24,656 nt of DNA from PALSA-660 sp036508875 (GCA_036508875.1 DATCGP010000005.1:1-24656), one strand, 5' to 3'; shown: positions 5,705 through 14,405, counted from the first letter of the stretch. The notes: generated by a model from the sequence alone, not told the origin. Numbers and translations are program-made.

Positions 5705-6940
5705 CTACTGGTACCGCAGCGCCTCGATCGGGTCGAGCTTGGACGCGCGGCGCGCCGGGTAGTAGCCGAACACGATTCCGATGCCGGCGCACACGCCGAC
5801 CGCGAGCAGCACCGACTGCATGGTCACGAGCGGGCTCATCAAGCCCGTGGCCTTGATGATCTCGGCACCGCCGGCTCCGAGCAGGATGCCGATCACCCCA
5901 CCCGTCAGGCAGAGCGTCACCGCCTCCGTCAGGAACTGCGATGTGATGTCCCGCGGCCTGGCGCCGATCGCCTTGCGCAGCCCGATCTCGCGCGTCCGCT
6001 CGGTCACCGTCGTGAGCATCATGTTCATGATGCCGATGCCGCCGACGAGCAGTGAGATCCCCGCGATGGAGGCGAGCAGCAGCGTGAAGGTGCCGGTGAT
6101 CGTCGACGCCGTCGAGAGGATGGCCGACTGCGACTGCACGTTGAATCCGGGCTGGGTCGGGTCCTTGACGTTGTGCGCGCTGAGCATGGCGGTGGTGATC
6201 TCGTTCGTCACGTTCGTGACGTCACCGGCCGTCGCCGCCTGCACGGTGATGCTGTCCAGGTTCGTGTTGCCGGTCATGTACCGCTGCAGCGTGGTCAGCG
6301 GGATGTAAACGACCTCGTCGGCGTTGAGGAAGCTCGAGCCGCCCTGGCTCTTCGTGATGCCCACGACGGTGTAGGTGACCCCGCCGATCCGCACCTCCTG
6401 GCCGATCGGGTCGGCCCCGGTGCCGAACAGGTCGGTCACGGCCGTGGGCCCGAGCACGCACACCTTGGCGGAGCTGCGGTTGTCCTCGGTGCCGATGAAC
6501 GAGCCGCCCGTGGTCGTGATCCCGTTGACCGAATCGTAGTTGTAGCCGGCGCCGATCACGCGGAGGTTCACGCTGACGCCGGGGGCCGCGACCGCGGACT
6601 GCGACTGGTTGCTCTCCGAGACGCTGGCCACGCCGGGCAGGCTCTCGATGAGCGTCACGTCGGCCTGGGTCAGGGTGACGGCACTGCCGCCGCCTCCGCC
6701 GCCGCGCGCCCCTCCGCCGCCGAACCCGCCGAAGCGGCCGCCGCCGGAGGAGACGGTCAGCAGGTTGGCGCCTGCCGACGAGATCGAGGAGGTGATGGAA
6801 GCCTGCGCCCCCTGGCCGATCGAGACCATCAGGATGACGGCAGAGATGCCGACCACGATGCCCAGGATGGTGAGCGCCGAGCGCACCTTGTTGTTGGTCA
6901 CCGACAGGAACGTCTCGTGGAAGAGGTCGTAGAGGCTCAC
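5705..6940 (-). CDS. MacB/FtsX-type ABC transporter permease
   Basis: A 411-residue permease with the MacB topology. One N-terminal transmembrane helix (residues about 20-42, SALTILGIVVGISAVILMVS) is followed by a long extracytoplasmic MacB core domain (about 45-280) and three C-terminal helices in the FtsX domain (about 285-400), including ERTREIGLRKAIGARPRDI and the terminal YPARRASKLDPIEALRYQ signature. A glycine-rich stretch (residues 66-87) interrupts the start of the extracytoplasmic domain. MacB-type proteins do not form a transport channel in the membrane but transmit ATP hydrolysis to the partner adaptor. It starts with GTG, overlapping the ATPase stop by 4 bp (GTGA). Partners are the ATPase and fusion protein upstream. 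The substrate is unknown; peptides, antibiotics or lipids are family possibilities. Confidence 0.92.
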   Translation of the reverse strand: MSLYDLFHETFLSVTNNKVRSALTILGIVVGISAVILMVSIGQGAQASITSSISSAGANLLTVSSGGGRFGGFGGGGARGGGGGGSAVTLTQADVTLIESLPGVASVSESNQSQSAVAAPGVSVNLRVIGAGYNYDSVNGITTTGGSFIGTEDNRSSAKVCVLGPTAVTDLFGTGADPIGQEVRIGGVTYTVVGITKSQGGSSFLNADEVVYIPLTTLQRYMTGNTNLDSITVQAATAGDVTNVTNEITTAMLSAHNVKDPTQPGFNVQSQSAILSTASTITGTFTLLLASIAGISLLVGGIGIMNMMLTTVTERTREIGLRKAIGARPRDITSQFLTEAVTLCLTGGVIGILLGAGGAEIIKATGLMSPLVTMQSVLLAVGVCAGIGIVFGYYPARRASKLDPIEALRYQ

Positions 6941-7659
6941 AGGACCACCTCGGCCGAAGGCGCGTCGTGCTCGGCAGCGGCCTCGCTGCTGACGATGAGC
7001 CCGTCGAGAAGGTGGACCGTGCGGTCCGCGTGGGCGGCGACGGAGTGCTCGTGCGTGATGAGGACGATGGTGCGCCCCTGCTCCTGGAGCATACGGAAGG
7101 TGGCGAGGATGATCTCGCCCGTCCGTGTGTCCAGGTTGCCCGTCGGCTCGTCCGCGAGGATGATCGCCGGGTCGTTCACCAGCGCGCGGGCGATCGCCAC
7201 GCGCTGCATCTGCCCGCCGGACAGCTCGTTGCTTCGATGCGTCCAGTGCCTCTCGTCGAGACCGACGGCCTGGAGCGCGCTGATGGCCTTGTCCTCCCGG
7301 CGCGCCAGCGGGACCTTGGTGTAGATCATCGGGAGCTCGACGTTGCGCAAGACGGTGGCTCGCGGGAGCAGGTTGAAGGACTGGAACACGAACCCTATGC
7401 GGGTCGCCCGTATCTCGGCGAGCTGCTCGTCGTCGAGCTCCGAGACGTCCACGCCGTCGAGCGTGTAGGTGCCTGTCGTCGGCGTGTCCAGACAGCCGAG
7501 GATGTTCATGAGCGTGGACTTGCCGGAACCCGACGGGCCCATGATCGCCACGAACTCCCCGCGCTCGACCGCCAGCGACACCCCGCCGAGAGCAGGGGCT
7601 TCGTCAGCCGCGGTCGAGTAGATCTTCACGAGGTCCTTGACCTCGAGGATCGGGGCCAC
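6937..7659 (-). CDS. ABC transporter ATP-binding protein, MacB/LolD type
   Basis: A 240-residue nucleotide-binding protein with every expected motif: Walker A GPSGSGKST (41-49), Q-loop Gln93 in FVFQSFNLLP, signature LSGGQMQR (146-153), Walker B IILADEPTGNLD (166-177) and the switch His203. The wording around the signature and the TGNLDTRTGE segment is typical of the MacB/LolD/FtsE group. It is encoded separately from its permease, unlike the fused Gram-negative MacB. It begins with GTG six bases after the fusion-protein stop and overlaps the permease by 4 bp, implying coupled synthesis. It powers the mechanical movement of the permease. Confidence 0.95.
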   Translation of the reverse strand: MAPILEVKDLVKIYSTAADEAPALGGVSLAVERGEFVAIMGPSGSGKSTLMNILGCLDTPTTGTYTLDGVDVSELDDEQLAEIRATRIGFVFQSFNLLPRATVLRNVELPMIYTKVPLARREDKAISALQAVGLDERHWTHRSNELSGGQMQRVAIARALVNDPAIILADEPTGNLDTRTGEIILATFRMLQEQGRTIVLITHEHSVAAHADRTVHLLDGLIVSSEAAAEHDAPSAEVVL

Positions 7660-7664
7660 GTCTG

Positions 7665-8915
7665 CTAGCCCCGCCCGAACAGGATCCCGAGGCCGCCACC
7701 GCCGGCACGCGTGCCGCCCGTCCCGGTCGTGGTGGAGGAGGTGCCACCGATCAGCACTGTCTGGCCGGCGGTCAGCCCCGACAGTATCTCGGTCTGCGTG
7801 CCCACGACGACACCGGTCTTGACGTCGACCTGCGTGATGGCGCCGGTCGTCGTGTCGCCGACGAGCACGTACTTGCCCTGAGTGGCGGTGTCGGAGCGCA
7901 CGGCTGCCGAGGGCACGACGAGCGCGTCAGGATGCGCCGCGGTCGTGATGACGGCGGTGCAGCTCATCGTCGGCCGCAGACGCGCGTCAGGGTGAGTGAG
8001 ACTGATGCTCACGTTGTAGGTGACCACCCCGGAGGAGGAGATCCCGGTCGGAGCGATCGAGTTGACCGTTCCCGACTCGACCACGTCGGACAGAGCGTCG
8101 AACGTGACGGCCGCGGGCTGGCCCACCTTGACGTTGACGAGGTCGATCTCGTTGATGCTCACCTGGGCGTAGAGCGTCGAGAGGTTGGATATCTCGACCG
8201 CGCTGTTGGAACTCGACCCGGCCGAAGCCGCGGACGAACCCGAGCTGGACGAGCTGTTCCCGGAAAGCGACTGGCCGTTCTGGGCGTTGAGCACGGTGAT
8301 GACGCCGGAGACCGGTGCGGTCACGGTGCGTGCATCTGCGTCGTCCTCGGCCTGCGACAGGGCGGTCTCAGCCGACGTGATGCTGCCGGCGGCGGCGGTG
8401 CGTCCGAGCTTCGCGGAGGCGAGCTGCTGCTTGGCGACCGCTACGGCGCCGGAGTCGACCACCGGGGTCGCCGTGCCGACGGCCGAGGGGTGCTGCGCCT
8501 TGTGCAGGGTGTTCTCGGCCTGGAGAACGCTGGCTTTAGCATTGGAGTACTGCTGCTTCGCCTGCGTGAGGCTGTTCCTGGCGCGCGTGACCGCCGCGTC
8601 CAGGTCGGGGTTCACGATCTTGAACAGCAGGTCGCCCTTGGTCACCGTGTCGCCGAGCTTGACCGACAGGCTCTTCACGGTACCCGTGATGCTCGGCTGG
8701 ACCTCCGTGGCCTCGGAGACGACACCGTTGCCGGTCCCGCTGACGGTGACATTCAGGGTGGTCTTCTCCACCGTCGCAGTCGTGTACGTCTGCGCGGTGC
8801 CGCTGCTCGTGAACATCTGTATGACGATGGCTGCCACGGCCACCACCACGACCGCCAGCACCGCCCACCAGATCCAGCGGCGCCGCCGCTTCTTCGGCAC
8901 TCCGACCGCGCTCAC
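7665..8915 (-). CDS. Membrane fusion (HlyD/MacA-type adaptor) protein of the efflux system
   Basis: A 416-residue protein with a basic N-terminus and a single membrane anchor (residues 14-35). The first barrel/lipoyl half (about 45-105, KSLSVKLGDTVTKGDLLFKI) is followed by an alpha-hairpin (about 106-195, alanine- and glutamine-rich with heptad spacing) and the second lipoyl half TVTAPVSGVITVLNAQNGQ (198-215). A serine-rich low-complexity stretch (216-238) precedes the beta-barrel and membrane-proximal domains. The C-terminus ends in a glycine-rich tail. Such adaptors dock onto MacB-like permeases. The start is a GTG at 8915; the ATGs just upstream are out of frame. No outer-membrane channel gene is nearby, as expected if the organism has a single membrane. 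Confidence 0.88.
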   Translation of the reverse strand: MSAVGVPKKRRRRWIWWAVLAVVVVAVAAIVIQMFTSSGTAQTYTTATVEKTTLNVTVSGTGNGVVSEATEVQPSITGTVKSLSVKLGDTVTKGDLLFKIVNPDLDAAVTRARNSLTQAKQQYSNAKASVLQAENTLHKAQHPSAVGTATPVVDSGAVAVAKQQLASAKLGRTAAAGSITSAETALSQAEDDADARTVTAPVSGVITVLNAQNGQSLSGNSSSSSGSSAASAGSSSNSAVEISNLSTLYAQVSINEIDLVNVKVGQPAAVTFDALSDVVESGTVNSIAPTGISSSGVVTYNVSISLTHPDARLRPTMSCTAVITTAAHPDALVVPSAAVRSDTATQGKYVLVGDTTTGAITQVDVKTGVVVGTQTEILSGLTAGQTVLIGGTSSTTTGTGGTRAGGGGLGILFGRG

Positions 8916-8975
8916 AGGTCCATCACCATCTCGGACATCTCAGATCCCCTCCGCGTGCATCGTGGACTCGGGACG

Positions 8976-9001
8976 GTGCGCGGCGCCCGCGCGCCGCGCA
9001 C
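8976..9001 (-). other. Perfect 11-bp-stem hairpin between the small membrane protein and the fusion protein
   Basis: GTGCGCGGCGC (8976-8986) is exactly inverted at 8991-9001 around a 4-base loop. It begins 20 bases past the stop of the 105-residue gene and lies about 60 bases before the fusion-protein start. No T-run follows, so it may be an intercistronic stability or partial-termination element that lets the first gene be made in excess. Confidence 0.55.
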
Positions 9002-9020
9002 GGTTGTCAGAGCCGTCGGG

Positions 9021-9338
9021 CTACTGGCCGGGCGTCGTGCCGCTGGGCGCGCCCGTCGTGCCGCCGGTGCCGCCCGTGCCGCGCTGGAACGTGCCGTTCT
9101 GGAACTGCGCGCGGTTGAAGCCGCCGGCGCGGAGGTTGACTCCCATGAACGGAAGCGCCGTGAGGACCACGAGGACCAGAGTCACGACCGCGAGCACGAT
9201 CACGGTGATCCAGATCGTCTTCATCTTCTGCTTCATGTCGGCGACCGCCTCGCCGAGCTCCTTGACCGCCAGCGCCTGCTGCGCGTTCGCGATGACAGGG
9301 TTGCCCGCGGGGACGGGCGTCGTGTCCTGGTCGCTCAT
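9021..9338 (-). CDS. Small single-span membrane protein at the head of the efflux operon
   Basis: A 105-residue protein I do not recognise as a named family. Residues 1-40 are hydrophilic and probably helical (ANAQQALAVKELGEAVADMKQK). Residues 42-63 are one clear transmembrane helix. The rest (64-105) is an extracytoplasmic tail rich in Gly, Thr and Asn with little predicted fold. The ATG at 9338 has an AAGGAAGG ribosome site at good distance. It is the first gene after a 184-bp gap and is read in the same direction as the transporter genes. It could be an accessory subunit or a stabiliser of the fusion protein or kinase; nothing in the sequence decides this. Confidence 0.75.
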   Translation of the reverse strand: MSDQDTTPVPAGNPVIANAQQALAVKELGEAVADMKQKMKTIWITVIVLAVVTLVLVVLTALPFMGVNLRAGGFNRAQFQNGTFQRGTGGTGGTTGAPSGTTPGQ

Positions 9339-9378
9339 CTTGGTGCCTTCCTTTCGGGGTTCTTCCCAATATCCATAC

Positions 9379-9401
9379 GAGCGGAGGGCGATCCCGCTCG
9401 A
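9379..9401 (-). promoter_or_regulatory. Leader hairpin and probable promoter region of the efflux genes
   Basis: The 184-bp gap 9339-9522 separates the response regulator from the transporter genes and is the obvious place for a regulated promoter. CGAGCGG (9379-9385) and CCGCTCG (9395-9401) form a 7-bp stem about 40-60 bases before the small-protein start. A TATAGG-like -10 lies further upstream on the minus strand (near 9430-9436) without a good -35. An 8-bp palindrome GTCCGGAC at 9414-9421 could be part of a response-regulator site. These assignments are weak. Confidence 0.35.
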
Positions 9402-9522
9402 GCTTCCATGCGTCCGGACAAACCGTGCCGCCTATACCCTACCGGCGCTCGGCACCCTTCGCGTCCACCCGGGGTGTCGGATCCGGAGTACGACTGCGGG
9501 AGTATGCGCGGCGCGACGGCAG

Positions 9523-10185
9523 CTAGGCTCCACGGGGCGTGACGAGCCCGGTCTCGTAGGCGATCACGACGAGCTGCGCTCGGTCGCGCGCGCCGAGCTT
9601 CATCATCACCCGGCTCACGTGGGTCTTCGCCGTCGCCGGGCTGATCACCAGCTCCGCCGCGATCTCGTGATTCGAGAGCCCGCGCGCCACCAGACCCAGC
9701 ACCTCGCGCTCGCGCTCGGTCAGCACCGACAGCGCCTCGGGAGGCGTGCGGTGCGGATCGGGCCTGGTCGCGAACTCCTCGATGAGCCGCCGCGTCACGC
9801 TCGGCGCGAGCAGCGCGTCACCGTCGGCCACGACGCGAACCGCCTGCAGCAACTCGTCGGGATCGGTGTCTTTGAGCAGGAAGCCGCTCGCGCCGCTCCT
9901 CAGAGCCTCGAAGACGTACTCGTCGATGTCGAAGGTCGTCAGGATGATGACGCGGGGGCGCTCGGGCCCCGACGCCACGATCTCACGGGTCGCCGCGAGC
10001 CCGTCCATCTCGGGCATGCGGATGTCCATGAGCACCACGTCCGGGGAGGTGGTCCGGGCCAGCGCCACGGCTTGGATGCCGTCCGACGCCTCCCCCACGA
10101 CCTCGAGGTCGGCGGCGGAGTCGATCAGCACGCGGAAGCCGGCGCGCACGAGCGCCTGGTCGTCCGCGATGAGCACGCGGGTCAT
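9523..10185 (-). CDS. NarL/LuxR-family response regulator
   Basis: A 220-residue two-domain regulator. The receiver domain (about 1-120) has the acidic pair Asp8/Asp9, the phospho-acceptor Asp54 in VVLMDIRMPEMDG, Thr in ILTTFD and Lys105 in FLLKDTD. The output domain (about 152-212) is a LuxR-type helix-turn-helix: LTEREREVLGLVARGLSNHEIAAELVISPATAKTHV region. It starts with ATG directly at the stop of the kinase gene (no gap), so the two are co-translated. It likely activates the transporter genes downstream. Confidence 0.96.
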   Translation of the reverse strand: MTRVLIADDQALVRAGFRVLIDSAADLEVVGEASDGIQAVALARTTSPDVVLMDIRMPEMDGLAATREIVASGPERPRVIILTTFDIDEYVFEALRSGASGFLLKDTDPDELLQAVRVVADGDALLAPSVTRRLIEEFATRPDPHRTPPEALSVLTEREREVLGLVARGLSNHEIAAELVISPATAKTHVSRVMMKLGARDRAQLVVIAYETGLVTPRGA

Positions 10186-11421
10186 CTAGACGCTCCTCGA
10201 TGCGATGGGAAGGACGGCGCCCACGCTCCAGCCGCCGTCAGGGCGCGGGCCCGCGGCGAAGGTGCCGCCGAGCGCGAGCGCGCGCTCCCGCATGCCGGCG
10301 ATGCCGTGTCCTTCGGCCTCGGCGCGCACCGGGGAGCCGCTGCCGTCGTCGGAGACCTCGATCCTGAGAGCGTCCTCCGACAGGTCGAGCTGCACCCTCA
10401 CCGATGCTGACCCGGCGTGGCGCAGGACGTTCGTAAGCGCCTCCTGGACGATGCGGTAGGCGGACGCGTCGACGATCGCGGGCAGCGGCGCGGGAAGCGG
10501 CAGGCCGGCTATCTCGACCCTCAGTCCGGCGTCACGAAGGGGGCGCACCAGGTCGTCGAGGCGGGCCAGCCCGGGCGTGGGGGCGAGCGGCGCGCCGACG
10601 GCCGCATCCCCGCTGCTGCGAAGGACGCCGAGCATGCCGCGCAGCTCCTGCAACGAGTCGCGGGACGTCTCGCGGATGGCGGTGAGCGCGTTGCGCGCCG
10701 CCTCCGGATCGGTGTCGAGCACGTGCAGCGCGACGCCCGACTGGACGGCGACGATGGAAAGCGAATGCGCGGTGACGTCATGCAGTTCGCGGGCTATGCG
10801 GAGGCGCTCGTCGTCGACCCGGCGGCGCGCCTCGTCCTCGCGCGTGCGCTCGGCCTCGGCCGCGCGCTGCTCGACCTCCTCGACGTACGCGCGGCGGTTC
10901 CGCGTCGCGTCGCCGATGGCCGCGGCGACCGCGAACAGCGCCGTGTTTCGGATCAGGTCCGCCCAGAACACGGCGTTGCCCCAGTCCGGAAGGGCGCTCC
11001 AGACGATCGCGACGACGCACGGCACGGCGATGAGCGCCAGCTTGCGGCGGTCGATCAGCGATGCCGCGGTATACAGCGCGAGCAGAGCGCCGGCGATGGC
11101 GAGGCTGGGCGGGAAGTGGAGGAACTGGTACAGGACGATGGCCGCGCTCACGCCGACGAGCACACCTATCGGGTACCGGCGCCTCAGCGCCAGCGGGAGG
11201 ATGCACAGCGCCACGAGCGCGAACGCGAACAGGGGCGTGCTGGCCTGATGTTCGAACAGCGGAGCGACTCCGGGGGGCACGCGCCGCCCTGAGTCGCGCA
11301 GCATGTCGGGGACCCACATGCCGGCCCACACGACGATGAGCAGCCCCACTGCGAGGGCTGTGTCGTACAGGAGCGCCAACCGCTGCGAGCGGGGCGCCGA
11401 GTGTGTGGTCGCATCGGTCAT
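10186..11421 (-). CDS. NarL-family sensor histidine kinase (HisKA_3/HATPase)
   Basis: A 411-residue kinase. The N-terminal 170 residues contain about five hydrophobic helices (around 20-37, 62-79, 84-101, 107-122, 128-145 and 155-170) with short loops, so the signal is probably sensed in or at the membrane. A linker coiled coil (about 175-205) leads to the dimerisation domain with phospho-acceptor His214 in ARELHDVTAHS. The ATPase domain has the N-box ALTNVLRHAG (Asn331), DDGSG (358-362) and GHGIAGM (371-377). I chose the ATG at 11421; the frame stays open far upstream but antisense to tldD. The layout resembles DesK/LiaS-type kinases that control neighbouring ABC exporters. Confidence 0.94.
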   Translation of the reverse strand: MTDATTHSAPRSQRLALLYDTALAVGLLIVVWAGMWVPDMLRDSGRRVPPGVAPLFEHQASTPLFAFALVALCILPLALRRRYPIGVLVGVSAAIVLYQFLHFPPSLAIAGALLALYTAASLIDRRKLALIAVPCVVAIVWSALPDWGNAVFWADLIRNTALFAVAAAIGDATRNRRAYVEEVEQRAAEAERTREDEARRRVDDERLRIARELHDVTAHSLSIVAVQSGVALHVLDTDPEAARNALTAIRETSRDSLQELRGMLGVLRSSGDAAVGAPLAPTPGLARLDDLVRPLRDAGLRVEIAGLPLPAPLPAIVDASAYRIVQEALTNVLRHAGSASVRVQLDLSEDALRIEVSDDGSGSPVRAEAEGHGIAGMRERALALGGTFAAGPRPDGGWSVGAVLPIASRSV

Positions 11422-11599
11422 GCGCTGATGGTAGCCCCTGTCCGGCGCCCGCACATCGCGCCGTTGGGGTACACGGTCTGTACGACCACAGGCGTACGCG
11501 CGGTCCGCGCCGAGGCCAGCCGCTATCATGTCCGAGGTGCGCTGCGCCGTGCGCGCCACCGCGACCCGTCGCGGACCTACGACCGACTCGGGGGCGCAC
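11422..11599. promoter_or_regulatory. Divergent intergenic region between kinase and tldD
   Basis: This 178-bp region must carry promoters for both the two-component/efflux operon (minus) and tldDE (plus). A TATCAT -10-like box lies at 11524-11529 on the plus strand, with no convincing -35. An inverted pair GTACA/TGTAC with a 5-bp spacer is present near 11469-11483 and could be a regulator site. Nothing else is clear. Confidence 0.35.
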
Positions 11600-13045
11600 G
11601 TGAACGGTTTCTGCCAGGAATGCCTTGATGCCGCGGTCGCAGCGGGCGCGTCGTACGCGGACGTGCGCGTGACCGACACGACGACCCAGTCGCTGTCCGT
11701 CCGTAACGGCGTGGTCGAAGGCGTGCAAGGCCGCACGTCTGTCGGCTTCGGCGTCCGCATCATCGCCGACGCCGCGTGGGGGTTCGCGTCATCGTCGGAC
11801 CTGTCCGCCCAGTCCGCATCCCGCATCGGACGCGAGGCCGTCGCCATCGCGCGCGCGTCCGCACGTGTGGCCGCGCCCCCGGTCGAGCTCGCGGCCGTCC
11901 GTGCCGCGCGCGCCACGTGGAGCGGCCTGTGTGCGATCGACCCATTCACCGTCTCCACCGACGACAAGCTTTCCGTGCTGCTGGCCGCCGACGCAGCGAT
12001 GCGCGCGGTCAAGGGCGTCGCCCTGACCACCGGCTCGATGGAGTTCCTGAAAGGCCGCAAGACGTTCGCCAGCACCGAGGGCGCATACATCGAGCAGGAC
12101 TGGTGCGAGAGCAGCGCCGGTATCACCGCGTACGCGATCGACCAGGGCGAGGTCATGAGCCGCTCGTATCCGAACAGCCATGGCGGAGCAGGTTTCCAGG
12201 GCGGGTGGGAGACGATCGCCGCGCTCGACCTGCCCGCCGAGGCGCCGCGCATCGCGGAGCAGGCGGTGGCGCTGCTCACAGCGCCGGTCTGCCCCGGCGA
12301 GACGACCACACTCATCCTCGACGCGACGCAACTCTCGCTGCAGGTGCACGAGTCGGTCGGGCACCCCACGGAACTGGACCGCGTGCTCGGCGACGAGGCC
12401 GCCTTCGCGGGCACGTCGTGGGTCGGCGCCGGCGACATCGGCAAGCTGACGTATGGCTCGGACATCGTGAACGTGACCGCCGACGCCACCATCACCGGTT
12501 CGCTCGGTTCGTTCGGCTTCGACGACGAAGGCGTCCCGGCGCAGCGCGAGCACCTGGTGCGCGACGGGATCCTGACCGGGTTCCTCTCCAGCCGCGAGTC
12601 GGCGGCCGCGACCGGGAGGACGAGCAGCGGCGCGATGCGCGCCGACGGCTGGAACCGGATCCCGCTGGTGCGCATGACCACCGTCTCGCTCGAGCCGGGG
12701 AGCGCCGGCACGCTGGAGGACCTCATAGCCGACACCGACCACGGCGTCTACATGGAGACGAACGACTCCTGGTCGATCGACGACAAGCGGCTGAACTTCC
12801 AGTTCGGCTGCCAGATCGCGTGGGAGATCCGCAAGGGCAAGCTGGGCCGGATGCTGCGGGACCCCGACTACACCGGGATCACGCCGCTCTTCTGGGGCAG
12901 TTGCGATGCGATCTGCTCCGAGAGCGAATGGAGCGTCCACGGCCTCGGCAACTGCGGCAAGGGCGAACCGATGCAGATCGCGCACGTCGCCCACGGAGCC
13001 GCGCCCGCCAGGTTCCGCAACGTCCAGGTGGGGGTGGGACGATGA
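11600..13045 (+). CDS. tldD: TldD metalloprotease subunit
   Basis: A 481-residue protein. The zinc-peptidase motif HESVGH (residues 250-255, H-E-x-x-x-H) is the TldD hallmark, and the conserved C-terminal GLGNCGKGEP supplies the probable cysteine ligand. The N-terminal half (ADVRVTDTTTQSLSVRNGVVEGV) and NDSWSIDDKRLNFQFGCQIAWEI also match the family. TldD with TldE forms a heterodimeric protease that degrades unfolded peptides, and in enterobacteria matures microcin B17 and destroys CcdA. The start is the GTG at 11600, preceded by GGGGG at about 7 bases; an in-frame ATG at 11528 would add 24 residues without a ribosome site. It overlaps tldE by 4 bp. No peptide precursor or RiPP gene is visible nearby, so a housekeeping role is most likely. 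Confidence 0.93.
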   Translation: MNGFCQECLDAAVAAGASYADVRVTDTTTQSLSVRNGVVEGVQGRTSVGFGVRIIADAAWGFASSSDLSAQSASRIGREAVAIARASARVAAPPVELAAVRAARATWSGLCAIDPFTVSTDDKLSVLLAADAAMRAVKGVALTTGSMEFLKGRKTFASTEGAYIEQDWCESSAGITAYAIDQGEVMSRSYPNSHGGAGFQGGWETIAALDLPAEAPRIAEQAVALLTAPVCPGETTTLILDATQLSLQVHESVGHPTELDRVLGDEAAFAGTSWVGAGDIGKLTYGSDIVNVTADATITGSLGSFGFDDEGVPAQREHLVRDGILTGFLSSRESAAATGRTSSGAMRADGWNRIPLVRMTTVSLEPGSAGTLEDLIADTDHGVYMETNDSWSIDDKRLNFQFGCQIAWEIRKGKLGRMLRDPDYTGITPLFWGSCDAICSESEWSVHGLGNCGKGEPMQIAHVAHGAAPARFRNVQVGVGR

Positions 13046-14394
13046 TCCCGACGCACCGCGCACAGGAACTTGCCACCGCCCTCCTCGAGGCCGCTGGCGC
13101 CGCAGGCTCCGACCAGGCGGAGGCGCTTGTCGTCGCTTCCGACGACGCGCTGACGCGCTTCGCGGGCAACCGTATCCACCAGAACGTCGCGAGCACCGAC
13201 ACCGAGCTGCAGCTGCGCGTGGTCGTGGGCCAGCAGGTGGGCGTCGCGTCCACCAATGCCACCGACGCCGCGGGGATCGCCGCGTGCGCAGCATCGGCCG
13301 TCGACGCCGCGCGCCGGGCGCCGGCCGACCCTGACTTCCCGGGGCTGCCCGGGCCGCGCCCGGTCGTGCCCATCGATCGCGTCTCGGCCGGCACTCTCAC
13401 CTTCGACGCGAGCGCGCGGGCGGACGCCGTGGCCGCACTGATCGCACCGACCTCGCTTGCGGGCGGGATCGCCGCCGGCGGGATCGCCTGCCAGCACTCG
13501 CTCATCGCGATCGCGAACTCGCTCGGGGTCTCCGTCGCGATGCCGCGCACGTCGCTCCGGGCCACGGTGCTCTCAACCGGCGCGGCCGGCGGCACCGGCT
13601 GGGCGTCGTTCACCAACAAGGACGCCGCGACACTCGACGCAGTGGGCCTCGGAGCGTTCGCAGCGGACACGGCCCACCGCTCGGCCGGCGCGGTCGACCT
13701 GGCCCCCGGCGACTACACCGTCCTGCTCGCGCCCGAGGCGGTCGCCGACATCGCGCAGTTCCTCGCGTGGTACGGCTGCTCCGCGAAGTCGGTGGAGGAG
13801 GGCCGCTCGTTCATGAGCGGGAACGTCGGCCAGCGGGTGGTGTCCGAGCTGATCACCCTTGTGGACGATGCGCTCGTGCCCGAGGCGACGGGCATGACGT
13901 TCGACTACGAGGGCCAGCCGAAGCAGCGCGTGGTCCTGATCGACCGCGGGGTCGTCATCGGGCCGGTCACCGACTCCTATTGGGCCGCCAAGACCGGCCG
14001 CCCGAACACCGGCCATGCCCTTCCCGCACCGAACTCCGAGGGCCCGCTCCCGCTCGACGTGGAGATCGCCGCCGGCGACGCGGATCCCGCCGCGATGATC
14101 GCTTCGGTGAAGCGCGGCATCTACGTGACCCGCTTCCACTACGTCAACATCGAGGACCCGTCGCGCCAGACGCTGACCGGCATGACCCGCGACGGCACCT
14201 TCCTCATCGAGAACGGCGAGCTGACACGCCCGGTCCGCGACCTGAGGTTCACCCAGTCGTCGATCGACGCCCTCTCGACGACGCTCGCGGTGTCGCGCGA
14301 GCGCGCGCTCGTGGGCGAAGAGGCCCCGGTCATGGTCCCCTACCTGCTCCTCGAGAAGTTCGCGATCACGGGCCAGAAGTCCCGCCAGATCTGA
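13042..14394 (+). CDS. tldE: TldE/PmbA, partner of TldD
   Basis: A 450-residue homologue of TldD that lacks the H-E-x-x-x-H motif, as expected for TldE (PmbA). It retains the family N-terminal segment (DALTRFAGNRIHQNVASTDTELQLRVVVG region), the EGRSFMSGNVGQRV segment, and the C-terminal GIYVTRFHYVNIEDP...LTGMTRDGTFLIENGEL region. Its ATG shares ATGA with the TldD stop, so the subunits are made in equal amounts. A 14-bp palindrome (14406-14419) follows the stop. Confidence 0.93.
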   Translation: MIPTHRAQELATALLEAAGAAGSDQAEALVVASDDALTRFAGNRIHQNVASTDTELQLRVVVGQQVGVASTNATDAAGIAACAASAVDAARRAPADPDFPGLPGPRPVVPIDRVSAGTLTFDASARADAVAALIAPTSLAGGIAAGGIACQHSLIAIANSLGVSVAMPRTSLRATVLSTGAAGGTGWASFTNKDAATLDAVGLGAFAADTAHRSAGAVDLAPGDYTVLLAPEAVADIAQFLAWYGCSAKSVEEGRSFMSGNVGQRVVSELITLVDDALVPEATGMTFDYEGQPKQRVVLIDRGVVIGPVTDSYWAAKTGRPNTGHALPAPNSEGPLPLDVEIAAGDADPAAMIASVKRGIYVTRFHYVNIEDPSRQTLTGMTRDGTFLIENGELTRPVRDLRFTQSSIDALSTTLAVSRERALVGEEAPVMVPYLLLEKFAITGQKSRQI

Positions 14395-14405
14395 CCGTTC
14401 GCCGA

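Noticed and set aside
10186..12735. An 849-codon open frame on the minus strand reaching far upstream of the histidine kinase
   Set aside because: The part beyond 11421 is antisense to tldD and low-complexity; kinase homologues begin near the membrane helices that follow the ATG at 11421.
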